A stretch of 64,000 nt of DNA from Pseudomonas floridensis (lineage in GTDB: Bacteria; Pseudomonadota; Gammaproteobacteria; Pseudomonadales; Pseudomonadaceae): NCBI RefSeq assembly GCF_002087235.1, contig NZ_MUIO01000074.1, positions 1 through 64,000 on the forward strand, in the 5' to 3' direction. A program made the position numbers and the translations under genes. The notes under the pieces were generated by a model. It saw only the letters and a program-made list of their open reading frames with translations, did no database searches and was not told where the DNA came from. Of the stretch, positions 9,492-17,381 are shown in pieces; the first letter of the stretch is position 1; each line of letters begins with the position of its first letter.

Positions 9492-10534
9492 GACTGCGCC
9501 TCGCCATTGCTCTCGGCCGCCGCTTCGGCCGCCGGTGCAGTCGAGTCGTCCTCGTCACCGTACTCGGTGGTGAAGCCTTGGGCGTCGAGGCCCAGTTCAC
9601 GCAGGTAACGCACCAGTACGCCGACCGAACCGTGGGTGACCATGACGCGTTCGGCACCGGTCTGTTCGATGGCCCACAGCAGGCCTGGCCAGTCGGCGTG
9701 GTCGGACAGCACGAACCCCCGGTCGACGCCACGCCGACGTCGGGTCCCGCGCAACATCATCCAGCCACTGGCAAACGCATCGCTGTACTCGCCAAAGCGC
9801 TTCATCCAGCTGCTGCCGCCAGCAGAAGGCGGCGCCAGAATCAGTGCCTGACGCAGTGCCGGATCGGTTTTCTTGAAGTCTCCGGCGTACTGGGTTTCCG
9901 GAATGCGGATGCCGCCTTCACGGTAAACCCGGTTCAATGGTTCGACTGCGCCGTGCACCAGAATCGGGCCGATGCTGGCGTCGATACCGTGCAGGATGCG
10001 CTGGGCCTTGCCGAAGGAATAGGCGAACAACACGCTCGCCTTTCCCTGTGCGGCGTTGGCGCGCCACCACTCATTGATGCCGTCGAAAATCTGCGATTGC
10101 GGTGCCCAGCGATAGATTGGCAGGCCGAACGTCGATTCGGTGATGAAGGTATGGCAGCGCACCGGTTCGAACGTGGCACAGGTGCCGTCCGGCTCGACCT
10201 TGTAATCGCCCGAGGCAACCCAGACTTCGCCTTCGTATTCCAGCCGCACCTGCGCCGAGCCGAGCACGTGACCGGCCGGGTGCAGGCTGAGTTTCACGCC
10301 GTGATGGGTGATCTGCTCGCCGTACTCGAGGGTTTGCAGGTTGATGTCCTGACCCAGACGCGAGCGCAGAATACCCTCGCCGCTGGCGGCCGACAGGTAG
10401 CGCTCATTCCCGGTGCGGGCATGGTCGCCGTGCGCGTGAGTGATGATCGCCCGCTCGACTGGACGCCAGGGGTCGATATAGAAATCACCGGGTGGACAGT
10501 ACAAACCTTCGGGTCGAGCAACGACAAGATCCAT
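9488..10534 (-). CDS. Ligase-associated DNA damage response exonuclease (metallo-beta-lactamase fold)
   Basis: 348 residues of the metallo-beta-lactamase/beta-CASP superfamily. The metal-binding motif THAHGDHAR is at residues 32-40 (H33, H35, D37, H38). Further ligands lie in HPAGHVLGSAQ and SGDYKVEPD. The beta-CASP-like block ends with LSDHADWPGLL and VTHGSVGVL. It is first in the exonuclease-ligase pair. The last 20 residues are Ala/Glu-rich and probably disordered. The ribosome site before the ATG is weak. Confidence 0.9.
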   Translation of the reverse strand: MDLVVARPEGLYCPPGDFYIDPWRPVERAIITHAHGDHARTGNERYLSAASGEGILRSRLGQDINLQTLEYGEQITHHGVKLSLHPAGHVLGSAQVRLEYEGEVWVASGDYKVEPDGTCATFEPVRCHTFITESTFGLPIYRWAPQSQIFDGINEWWRANAAQGKASVLFAYSFGKAQRILHGIDASIGPILVHGAVEPLNRVYREGGIRIPETQYAGDFKKTDPALRQALILAPPSAGGSSWMKRFGEYSDAFASGWMMLRGTRRRRGVDRGFVLSDHADWPGLLWAIEQTGAERVMVTHGSVGVLVRYLRELGLDAQGFTTEYGDEDDSTAPAAEAAAESNGEAQS

Positions 10535-10652
10535 GGGACAACCGTATGGATGGGCTTGTTAGCTATGAGCCGGGGCCGGGCGGGAAGTTCGTGGAGTTTG
10601 ATGGGCACGACCACAGATCGACGGTGCGTGCCGAACATTTGCCACTGATAGT

Positions 10653-10680
10653 GCCGCCCTCGAATCTGTATGAGGGCGGC
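10653..10680 (-). other. Stem-loop downstream of the acylase gene
   Basis: Perfect 9-bp stem GCCGCCCTC (10653-10661) with GAGGGCGGC (10672-10680) and a 10-base loop, between the acylase stop and the exonuclease start, both on the minus strand. There is no T-run, so it may be a Rho-aided terminator or a 3'-end stabiliser for the acylase mRNA. Confidence 0.55.
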
Positions 10681-10763
10681 AGATGTAACGCATAGCGATA
10701 GGCATGAACGACGAGTCCGCCAAGTCATCAGCTCAGGCGGTACCCGAGCAATACCCGCACGGC

Positions 10764-13238
10764 TTATTTGCCGGGCGTCAACGTCAGGCGTTGCTTGCCG
10801 TAGCCCTTCTCGTAGTTCGACTGTTGCAACGGCAGCGACATGTATTGCGCCTTGAGCCAAGGCTCGATGCTGTTGGCGTAGTACGGACTGGCCGGGTTGC
10901 CGGACTGGCCGGTGCTGATCACACCGGTCATGGGCTCGACCAGACTGAAGTCAACGATCATGCGCAGACCGGGGGCCATGCGTGCATCGAAGCCTTTACC
11001 CCATTCGTAGCCGGAGGCGTTGATCGTGGTGTGATCGCCGCCCGCTGGCATCGCGCTGCGGTTGTACTCGACGCCGCCCATCTGCTTGACCAGCGCATTG
11101 GTCGAAGTCCAGTTGTCACGATGCAGCTTGCCCCACTGCCAGGCCTTGTGATCGCTGCCCAGCAGGCTATCGCCACTGGTCACTGCCGCCGCCAGACTGC
11201 GCGCCAGGATCGCGGGCTTGTCTTCGCTCTGCGGGGTTTTGACGTCGTCCCAATAAGGACTGTCGTCGCGGCTCAGCAGGTGGTCGGCTTGCGCTGAATA
11301 GGACGAGCCTGCGTTGGCGATCAGTGCCTGCCACGCCGGACTGGTTTCCGGGCCCAGTTCATCGAGGAAGATCTGTCTGGCGCTTTCCTGCAGAAACAGC
11401 TCGTACAGCGCCGCGTCGGCCGAGGTGGCGCTGAGCTTGCCGTCGAATGCCATCAAACGGGTATAGGCTTCGCGGGCCTTGTTGCGGTCGGCGTCGGGCA
11501 GCGCGTCGATGGCCTGCTTCAAGGGCTTGCTCATGCCCGGTGCTTCGAACATGGTCTTGAGCTTGGCGGCGAAGGTCGTGGTCTGGTCATATTGCATCGC
11601 GACAGTGCTGCGCAGGTCTTGCTTGCCGCTGTTGGCCAGCTCGGCAATCCGCTCGGCGCGCTCCGGGTTGCCCCATGAATTGGAGAGCTGCATGCCATAG
11701 CCTTTCGGGATCGTGCGCTGGTTGGCGGTGGCGATCCAGCCCTGGCGCGGGTCTTGGTCATAAGGGTGCAGCATCGAATCGGCGAAGCCGTCCCAGTCGT
11801 ATTTGTCTTCCCAGCCTGGCGAAGGCAGCAGGCCCTGACCTTCACGACGATTCGGGAAACGGCCGGTCACCTGCCAGCCGATGTTGGAGGAATCGGCGAA
11901 AATCATGTTAAGGGTGATCGCCCGAATCTCGCGGCTGGTGTCGAACGCCTTCTCCACGTTGGGCGCGCGGGACAGGTCGAAGAATGCGTCCAGCGTCTTG
12001 TCATCCTTCAGGCTTGGCGTTTGCAGTGCCAGGCTCAGGCCGTTGCCGGGCGGCGTAGCGCTGGCATTGAGCAGCGCTCCGTGACGGGTGGCGTAAACCG
12101 TTTCGCGAACGGCGCGGTTGCCTTTGACCAGAAAGGTTTCTTCGTGAGCGGTGGCGGGTACCCACTTGCCATCGGCCATGTAGGACACACGATTGCCTTC
12201 GCGTTTGATTTTCTCCAGAAACAGGTCCTGGTTGTCGCCTTTGACGTTGCTCATGCTCCACGCCAGCTTGCCGTTGAAGCCGCTGAGCACCAGCGGCAGG
12301 CCTGCAATGGAGACGCCGGACACCTGATATTTCGGAGCGCGGATCTGCACGAAGCTCCAGGCCGAGTTCAGGCCACCGGGGAACTGCATGTCGCTGGCCA
12401 ACAGGCTTTTACCACTGCGGCTGCGCTGTGGCGCGATGGCCCAGTTGCTCGAGGCGGCGACGCCCAACATGTTCAGGTCGCAGAGTTGCAGGGCGACCTT
12501 GTTCAGGTCGCTCAGGCCATTCACCTGATTGTTGAGGTTCAAGCCCTTGAGCTTGTCGGCTTCGGCGAACGGCAGTTCTTCATCGGGATAGGTCGGCAGC
12601 AGCCACGCGAGTTTGTCGGCGCCGACTTTCTGGGCGAGCACCAGCCCGGACAATTCTTCCTGCAGGTTCACCGACTGGCTGAAGTTGAGCAGACTGAAAA
12701 TCAGCGCCGAGTCTTCAGGCTTCCAGTATTCGGGCTTGTAGCCGGAGTTGGCGACATCGGCCGGCAGCTTGTCGCGATAACGGAACAGGTAGGCGTTCAC
12801 GCCGCGTGCGTAGACATCGAAGAAACGCTTGAGGCGTGGCGACGAGGCGTTGTACAGATCACTGGCGTTCTGTTTGAGGTTGACCGAACGCATCAGGCGG
12901 TCGACTTCCAGTGCATCGGGCCCTGCCATTTCCGACAGACGGCCCTGTGCGAGCAGGCGCATGCCGAGCATCTGACTGATGCGATCTCCCGCGTGGACGT
13001 AACCCAAGGTGAACAGCGCGTCGTGGTAAGTGCTGCTTTCAATCAGCGGCATGCCCATGCTGTTGCGCCGCACCGATACATTCTGTGCAAGGCCTTTTAG
13101 TGCAAAAGTCCCGGAAGCAGGCAGTACCGTGTCATTGTCACCCCCGCCCAACTGGCAACCGGCCAGGCTCAGAAAGCCGACCGCAGCAGCGGCAGCGCCA
13201 CATCGAGGCAGAAAACGTAAAAGGGCTGGCGAGGCCAT
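10764..13238 (-). CDS. Penicillin acylase family (Ntn-hydrolase) lipoprotein
   Basis: 824 residues from the ATG at 13238. This start is preferred to one ten codons upstream because CAGGAG lies at proper distance and it gives a clean lipoprotein signal ending in LSLAGC. The proenzyme should self-cleave before the serine in AASSNWAIAP, producing alpha and beta subunits with that Ser as N-terminal nucleophile. NGKLAWSMSN and PGGDHTTINASGYEWG are further family blocks. The family includes penicillin G acylases and acyl-homoserine-lactone acylases. It could be a homologue of the less-studied third acylase of P. syringae (HacC, recalled with uncertainty). Substrate is unknown. Confidence 0.87.
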   Translation of the reverse strand: MASPALLRFLPRCGAAAAAVGFLSLAGCQLGGGDNDTVLPASGTFALKGLAQNVSVRRNSMGMPLIESSTYHDALFTLGYVHAGDRISQMLGMRLLAQGRLSEMAGPDALEVDRLMRSVNLKQNASDLYNASSPRLKRFFDVYARGVNAYLFRYRDKLPADVANSGYKPEYWKPEDSALIFSLLNFSQSVNLQEELSGLVLAQKVGADKLAWLLPTYPDEELPFAEADKLKGLNLNNQVNGLSDLNKVALQLCDLNMLGVAASSNWAIAPQRSRSGKSLLASDMQFPGGLNSAWSFVQIRAPKYQVSGVSIAGLPLVLSGFNGKLAWSMSNVKGDNQDLFLEKIKREGNRVSYMADGKWVPATAHEETFLVKGNRAVRETVYATRHGALLNASATPPGNGLSLALQTPSLKDDKTLDAFFDLSRAPNVEKAFDTSREIRAITLNMIFADSSNIGWQVTGRFPNRREGQGLLPSPGWEDKYDWDGFADSMLHPYDQDPRQGWIATANQRTIPKGYGMQLSNSWGNPERAERIAELANSGKQDLRSTVAMQYDQTTTFAAKLKTMFEAPGMSKPLKQAIDALPDADRNKAREAYTRLMAFDGKLSATSADAALYELFLQESARQIFLDELGPETSPAWQALIANAGSSYSAQADHLLSRDDSPYWDDVKTPQSEDKPAILARSLAAAVTSGDSLLGSDHKAWQWGKLHRDNWTSTNALVKQMGGVEYNRSAMPAGGDHTTINASGYEWGKGFDARMAPGLRMIVDFSLVEPMTGVISTGQSGNPASPYYANSIEPWLKAQYMSLPLQQSNYEKGYGKQRLTLTPGK

Positions 13239-13380
13239 GGGCAAGCTCCTGGAGGGGGTCACGTACAAAAGTCGCTACGTTAGAGAGCAGGCAGGCAGCA
13301 CGCAAGCGGGCAGGGCGAGTTTATTTCAGGATTTTACAAAGAGCGGCGTGCCAGCATGCAGGCCGGCACGCTCGAACGCC

Positions 13381-14025
13381 TCAAGGCTTTGATGGATTGA
13401 TCCGCTCGGCCAGCGCGTAGGCACGTTTGGTCGCGTCGCGATGGGCAATGCTGCCGAACCAGCGCTTCAGGTGCGGGAAATCGTTCAGGTCCTGCTGCTG
13501 ATAGCTGTGCGGCACGATCCATGGGTAAATCGCCATGTCCGCGATGCTGTATTCGCTGCCCGCCACGAAATCCCTATCAGCCAGACGCTTGTTCAGCACG
13601 CCGTACAGCCGGGCGGTTTCGTTGACGTAGCGGTCGATGGCGTACGGAATCTTTTCCTTGGCGAACCGATTGAAGTGATGATTCTGCCCGGCCATCGGTC
13701 CCAGCCCGCCCATTTGCCAGAACAGCCACTGCGAGACCTCCTGACGACCGCGCAGGTCCTGCGGTATGAAGCGCCCGGTCTTTTCGGCCAGGTACAACAG
13801 AATGGCACCGGACTCGAACAGGCTGAGCGGTGCGCCACCGTCGGCCGGGTCGTGATCGACGATGGCCGGGATGCGGTTGTTGGGGGAAATCTGCAGAAAG
13901 TCAGGCTCGAACTGTTCGTTCTTGCCGATGTTCACGGGAAACACCTTATAGGGCAGGCCGGACTCTTCCAGAAACAGGCTGATTTTGTGTCCGTTGGGCG
14001 TGGTCCAGTAGTGCAGATCGATCAT
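13381..14025 (-). CDS. Glutathione S-transferase family protein (YfcG/YghU-like)
   Basis: 214 residues from the ATG at 14025, which has AAGGAG before it; the longer open frame has no such site. The N-terminal thioredoxin-like domain starts MIDLHYWTTPNGHKISLFLEE, with the Thr/Asn pair typical of Nu-class enzymes in place of a catalytic Tyr/Ser. NNRIPAIVDHDP carries the cis-Pro and LFESGAILLYLAEK the glutathione gamma-glutamyl site. The all-helical C-terminal half follows. Family members act as glutathione-dependent disulfide-bond reductases in the cytoplasm. It stands alone on the minus strand. Confidence 0.9.
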   Translation of the reverse strand: MIDLHYWTTPNGHKISLFLEESGLPYKVFPVNIGKNEQFEPDFLQISPNNRIPAIVDHDPADGGAPLSLFESGAILLYLAEKTGRFIPQDLRGRQEVSQWLFWQMGGLGPMAGQNHHFNRFAKEKIPYAIDRYVNETARLYGVLNKRLADRDFVAGSEYSIADMAIYPWIVPHSYQQQDLNDFPHLKRWFGSIAHRDATKRAYALAERINPSKP

Positions 14026-14133
14026 TGAGCGCTCCTTGTAAGTGATCGTAATGCTCTGTTTTACTCTGTGCGCGACGTTAGGCACAAATGAAAACGGCCT
14101 GCGAGGCAGGCCGTTGGCAGGATCCCCGGCGTA

Positions 14134-14334
14134 TTACGCGCCGTGGCACTTCTTGAATTTCTTCTCGCTGCCACACGGGCACGGATCGTTGCGACCTACG
14201 TCTTTCAACGTGTTGCGCACGGGTTCCTGGTGCGCATGACCGCAATTGGGGCCATGCACGTGGCCATGCTGGTGGTCGTGATGATCGTGATCGTGGTTGC
14301 AATCAGGACCATGAACATGGGCTTGCTGGTTCAT
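14134..14334 (-). CDS. His-rich SEC-C motif mini-protein
   Basis: 66 residues from the ATG at 14334 (CGGAG upstream). The first half is an HxH-rich tract (about fifteen His in 35 residues plus two Cys, e.g. HVHGPDCNH and HDHDHHDHQHGHVHGPNCGH). The second half is a SEC-C zinc motif, NDPCPCGSEKKFKKCHGA, as in the C terminus of SecA. The last Cys pair is C-H rather than C-C, which is still a good zinc site. The DNA of the SEC-C part closely resembles the end of ychJ at about 20,010-20,070. Role unknown; metal (Zn/Ni) binding is likely. Confidence 0.8.
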   Translation of the reverse strand: MNQQAHVHGPDCNHDHDHHDHQHGHVHGPNCGHAHQEPVRNTLKDVGRNDPCPCGSEKKFKKCHGA

Positions 14335-14426
14335 CGGGGTTACTCCGCAATTAAATCGACGCGCATTATCTCGCAAATGGCCCACAAGCTGTACTGAACT
14401 GTTTTTTGTTGGAAATAGTGCGCTTT

Positions 14427-14441
14427 TTTAAGCATGCTTAC
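14427..14441 (+). promoter_or_regulatory. Operator-like palindrome upstream of the CI/PrtR-like repressor
   Basis: TTTAAGCATGCTTAC contains the perfect palindrome AAGCATGCTT, 55 bases before the repressor ATG. A near copy (12 of 15 matches), TTTAAGTATGCTGAA, lies in the promoter region of the holin-like gene at 15654-15668. Sharing of one motif by the repressor gene and a downstream gene suggests that the repressor binds both, including its own promoter. Confidence 0.45.
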
Positions 14442-14495
14442 ATTGCATGGCGTCAAGCGCTCACTTGATTTCCTTTCAGCGATAGAGACAGGCCT

Positions 14496-15152
14496 ATGAA
14501 CAGACACGAACGCATCGCCCGGGCTATTACCGTCAGCGGCAAGAAAAAAGGTGAAATCGCTGCCGCGTGTGGCGTTGCCAATTCGGCGGTCACGCAATGG
14601 GTCAGTGGCGAGAGCAAAAGCCTGCGCCCTGAAAACCTTTATGCACTGGCCAGGGCCACGGGCTTTCGCGCCGAGTGGCTGGCGATTGGCGAAGGCCCTG
14701 AACGGGAGTCGCCCCATGACGCCAACGTCGCGCTGATCGATCAGCCCCGGATGTCCTTCCGCTATCCGGTCATCAGTTGGGTCTCGGCGGGGTCGTGGGA
14801 AGAGGCCGTCGAGCCCTACCCGGAAGGTTTCTCCGACCGGTATGAAATCTCCGATTACGACTCCAAGGGGCCGGCGTTCTGGCTGGAAGTCAAAGGCGAC
14901 TCCATGACCGCGCCCACCGGCGTCAGCGTGCCCGAGGGGATGATGATTCTGGTGGACACCGAGGCCGATGTTCAGCCCGGTCGCCTGGTAATCGCCAAGC
15001 TGCCGGCCAGCAACGAGGCAACGTTCAAGAAACTGGTGGAAGATGGGGGCGTGCGTTACCTCAAACCGCTCAATCCAGCGTATCGGATGATCGAGTGCGG
15101 TGCCGACTGTCGCATTATCGGGGTCGCGGTGAGGATGACCGGCAAGCTATGA
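14496..15152 (+). CDS. Self-cleaving XRE/S24 repressor (CI/PrtR-like)
   Basis: 218-residue LexA/CI-like regulator. An N-terminal helix-turn-helix (about residues 17-40, GEIAAACGVANSAVTQWVSG) is followed by a linker and an S24 peptidase domain. The likely self-cleavage bond is Ala98-Gly99 in WVSAGS, the catalytic serine S136 is in GDSM, and the lysine is K178 or K179 in ATFKKL. Such proteins (lambda CI, pyocin PrtR) keep prophage or bacteriocin genes silent and are cleaved when RecA is activated by DNA damage. It is followed by an SOS-boxed DUF1654 gene and a holin-like gene, which fits a DNA-damage-controlled module. Confidence 0.9.
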   Translation: MNRHERIARAITVSGKKKGEIAAACGVANSAVTQWVSGESKSLRPENLYALARATGFRAEWLAIGEGPERESPHDANVALIDQPRMSFRYPVISWVSAGSWEEAVEPYPEGFSDRYEISDYDSKGPAFWLEVKGDSMTAPTGVSVPEGMMILVDTEADVQPGRLVIAKLPASNEATFKKLVEDGGVRYLKPLNPAYRMIECGADCRIIGVAVRMTGKL

Positions 15153-15244
15153 GCCATGCTGGACAAGGCTTTCGGCACTTTTTTACAAACGCTGCCTGAA
15201 TAGTTTTCCTACGGCCACCTTGCTGACTTCCTATTGCTGGAATA

Positions 15245-15260
15245 CTGTATATAAATACAG
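15245..15260 (+). promoter_or_regulatory. LexA (SOS) box
   Basis: CTGTATATAAATACAG, flanked by TA on the left and TT on the right, matches the LexA consensus CTGT-N8-ACAG exactly, with the usual AT-rich centre. It lies 20 bases before the DUF1654 start codon and overlaps the expected promoter, so the gene should be repressed by LexA and induced by DNA damage. Confidence 0.9.
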
Positions 15261-15279
15261 TTATGCCGAGGAGGTTGTC

Positions 15280-15531
15280 ATGGCTAACGGTCTTGATTCA
15301 ACGGTTCGCGCGCCGTGTTCGTACGAACAGATCGGCAGGAGAATTCAGCGCATGGTGGCTGCGCCGCAGGTGCAGAAGGTTCAGTCCGTCACTGTCACGC
15401 GGCGTGACGATGAGCCTTGCGAGCTGTGGGACATTGTGCTGCAGGAAATCGAAGAAACAGAAGGCATTCAGGTCCGACGCCGGGAAGACGGTTCAGTGTG
15501 GATCGGATGGCAGCGGTATATCGACAACTGA
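15280..15531 (+). CDS. DUF1654 family protein, SOS-regulated
   Basis: 83 residues from the ATG at 15280, which has GAGGAGG five bases upstream; the longer in-frame start would lie inside the LexA box. The sequence (APCSYEQIGRRIQRMV then LWDIVLQEIEETEGIQVRRREDGSVWIGW) fits the Pseudomonas family DUF1654, whose function is unknown. Members often sit behind SOS boxes near prophage or bacteriocin genes. Here it lies between a CI-like repressor and a holin-like gene, on the same strand. Confidence 0.85.
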   Translation: MANGLDSTVRAPCSYEQIGRRIQRMVAAPQVQKVQSVTVTRRDDEPCELWDIVLQEIEETEGIQVRRREDGSVWIGWQRYIDN

Positions 15532-15632
15532 AGATCGGCTTCTCGATGCACGCACGCAGGTAGCATCACGCTCCGCATGACGCCACGCAGTGATGCACGA
15601 GCAGAACACCCCTTTCGCAACTGCTTTACGTT

Positions 15633-15668
15633 CAGCAAGCTTGACAATTTATTTAAGTATGCTGAAAT
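15633..15668 (+). promoter_or_regulatory. Putative promoter/operator of the holin-like gene
   Basis: A TTGACA hexamer (15643-15648) lies inside a perfect 7-bp inverted repeat, TTCAGCA (15633-15639) with TGCTGAA (15662-15668). The right arm overlaps the operator-like TTTAAGTATGCTGAA shared with the repressor upstream region. The -10 hexamer is poor. This looks like a repressor-occluded promoter. Inference from sequence only. Confidence 0.4.
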
Positions 15669-15731
15669 TTGGTCTCAATCCTGAAACTCGACAGTGCGTG
15701 AACTCATTAACTCTTGTACGGAGTCAGGCTC

Positions 15732-16061
15732 ATGGAGCTTTTGAATGGCTTGGTTGACAGATTCGAATGGTTGGCGGCCGGTCTGGTCGGCGCGATCATT
15801 TCCGGGTGGTGGCACAAGGCGAGCCTGCTGGACTGGCGTGCCTGGATGGTTTTTCTGATCACGGGAGTAGCCTGCGCGGTGTTTCTGACCGGTATTGCCA
15901 GCAATTACCTGGGTGTTGCGGATCCGCGCAATATTACCGGGGTCGGCTTTCTGCTGGGCTCATTCGGCGGTGCGCTGATCTCGGCGATCAACCGGGCGTT
16001 ATGGGCCGCAGACATCTGGAAGTTTCTGATGGAACTGGTCAAAGGCAGGCTGGGTGGTTAA
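15732..16061 (+). CDS. Small membrane protein, holin-like
   Basis: 109 residues from the ATG at 15732 (GGAG upstream); a TTG start six codons earlier is also open. At least two or three hydrophobic segments are visible: AAGLVGAIISGWW, AWMVFLITGVACAVFLTGI and ITGVGFLLGSFGGALI. The tail is short and basic (VKGRLGG). Size, topology and setting behind a CI-like repressor and an SOS gene resemble a phage or tailocin holin, but I do not recognise the family, and no endolysin gene follows. It could equally be a small membrane protein of unrelated role. Confidence 0.55.
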   Translation: MELLNGLVDRFEWLAAGLVGAIISGWWHKASLLDWRAWMVFLITGVACAVFLTGIASNYLGVADPRNITGVGFLLGSFGGALISAINRALWAADIWKFLMELVKGRLGG

Positions 16062-16070
16062 CCGAACGTG

Positions 16071-16562
16071 TCAGCGTTTGTGGATCAGGTCCTCGGGCGC
16101 CACATCGCCTGAGCGGCCGATGCGGATCGTGTTTCTGAACAGCAGGCCTGTCTTGAGCTTGCCATCGAGGCGGTAGTGAATGGCTTCATCAGGTTTTTTC
16201 AACAGTTGGGCAATGTATTTGGCGTGCCGCCAGAGATTGGTGCGGATCGGCACCATGAACGTCCGGCGGCTGTGGGCGTCGACCAGAAACCATTCGTTGG
16301 AGCGGTCATCGGCCAGCACAATGTCGTTGAGGGTGATCTTGTACTGAAACGCCCGAACCAGTACGCGAGAGTCATTGGGGTTATCGACCTCGAAGTGCAG
16401 TTTGAAATCCTGCTGGGTCAGTCGGGCCTTAACCACCTGAACCTTCAGTAAATGCACTTCCGGGTCCTGAAAGCGGTCAAAACTCCAGAGCGAGCAACCT
16501 GACAGCCCGAACATGAGCAGCGCAAGGCTTATGGTTCTTGTAATGTGCGCCTGAGAAATCAT
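16071..16562 (-). CDS. LEA type 2 (WHy domain) lipoprotein
   Basis: 163 residues with a lipoprotein signal ending LMFGLSGC. The remainder fits the LEA14/WHy (water stress and hypersensitive response) fold: HLLKVQVVKARLTQQDFKLHFEVDNPNDSRVLVRAFQY is the typical beta-rich opening with the NPN motif. CGGAGC precedes the ATG. Bacterial members are lipid-anchored proteins of poorly known function, possibly in desiccation tolerance. It ends 9 bases from the holin-like gene, facing it. Confidence 0.85.
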   Translation of the reverse strand: MISQAHITRTISLALLMFGLSGCSLWSFDRFQDPEVHLLKVQVVKARLTQQDFKLHFEVDNPNDSRVLVRAFQYKITLNDIVLADDRSNEWFLVDAHSRRTFMVPIRTNLWRHAKYIAQLLKKPDEAIHYRLDGKLKTGLLFRNTIRIGRSGDVAPEDLIHKR

Positions 16563-16676
16563 GAGGTTGCTCCGTAAGTGGCCTGGAGTTTAGCAATTCG
16601 ACGGGCGCGGGTAACCTGCTTGTTCGGTCGTTCGGGGCTGCGCCATACTTTGTTCATGTGCCAACGGGTATATCGC

Positions 16677-17252
16677 ATGAGTCGTTATGAGATCGTCTTC
16701 GACGGCCAGCTGGTCGCCGGAGCCCAGCCCGAGAGGGTCAAGGCAAACCTGGGAAAGCTGTTTCAGGCCGACGCGTCGCGCCTGGAGTTGCTGTTTTCCG
16801 GACGACGACTGGTGCTCAAAAACAACCTCGACGCTGAAACCGCCGAGAAATACCGTGCAACGCTGGAGCGGGCAGGGGCCCGAGCCGACGTCCTCCTGAT
16901 GAAATCGTCCGCGGTGCAGGCTGTCGAGGTGCCGCCGACAGCGGACGTGGAAGAAGTCGAACTGGCCCGTCCACCCGATGAACCGACCTGGTTGCGCAAG
17001 GTTTCCGCCAAGCCTGGCCGCCTGCAGATCAAGCCGCGTGACGCCTATATGGCTGCCTTTTCGGACGTCGATGCGCCGGATTATTCAGTGGCCGAGGCTG
17101 GCAGCGACATGCAGGACCCCAAACCTGCGCCCGTTGCGCCGCAACTCGACCTGTCACGATTGAGCGTGGCACCGGTGGGCAGCGACATGGGGCAGGCGGC
17201 TCGCACCACCACGCGTCGCGCGCCGGATACCTCGCACCTGAAGCTGGAGTGA
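16677..17252 (+). CDS. Conserved hypothetical protein
   Basis: 191 residues from the ATG at 16677 (the open frame is longer, but this start begins a conserved-looking MSRYEIVFDGQLVAGAQPE). The N-terminal 75 residues look like one small domain; the rest is Pro/Ala-rich and probably disordered (VPPTADVEEVELARPP, PVAPQLDLSRLSVAP). No signal peptide or membrane segment. Upstream ribosome site is weak. I do not recognise a function. Confidence 0.7.
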   Translation: MSRYEIVFDGQLVAGAQPERVKANLGKLFQADASRLELLFSGRRLVLKNNLDAETAEKYRATLERAGARADVLLMKSSAVQAVEVPPTADVEEVELARPPDEPTWLRKVSAKPGRLQIKPRDAYMAAFSDVDAPDYSVAEAGSDMQDPKPAPVAPQLDLSRLSVAPVGSDMGQAARTTTRRAPDTSHLKLE

Positions 17253-17381
17253 CGAGGACGTCTTCAGCTTCGACCGATTCGCTCGATTCCCTGAAACGGA
17301 ATTATTTTCAATCAGCCCTGTCACTTTTGGCCGCTCGTCCGGCTAACAGGCATTGAGAATGTTCCCGTCAGGAGTTGCCCG

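Noticed and set aside
11754..13100. 448-residue plus-strand frame opposite the acylase gene, and similar long frames opposite other genes (18138-19535, 31514-32761, 49670-50995, 51891-53135)
   Set aside because: Antisense shadows typical of high-GC DNA: no domains, no ribosome sites, Arg/Gln/His-rich composition.
17280..17320. Possible Fur box before the TonB receptor
   Set aside because: Only a loose AT-rich match (AATTATTTTCAAT); too far from the 19-bp consensus to claim.
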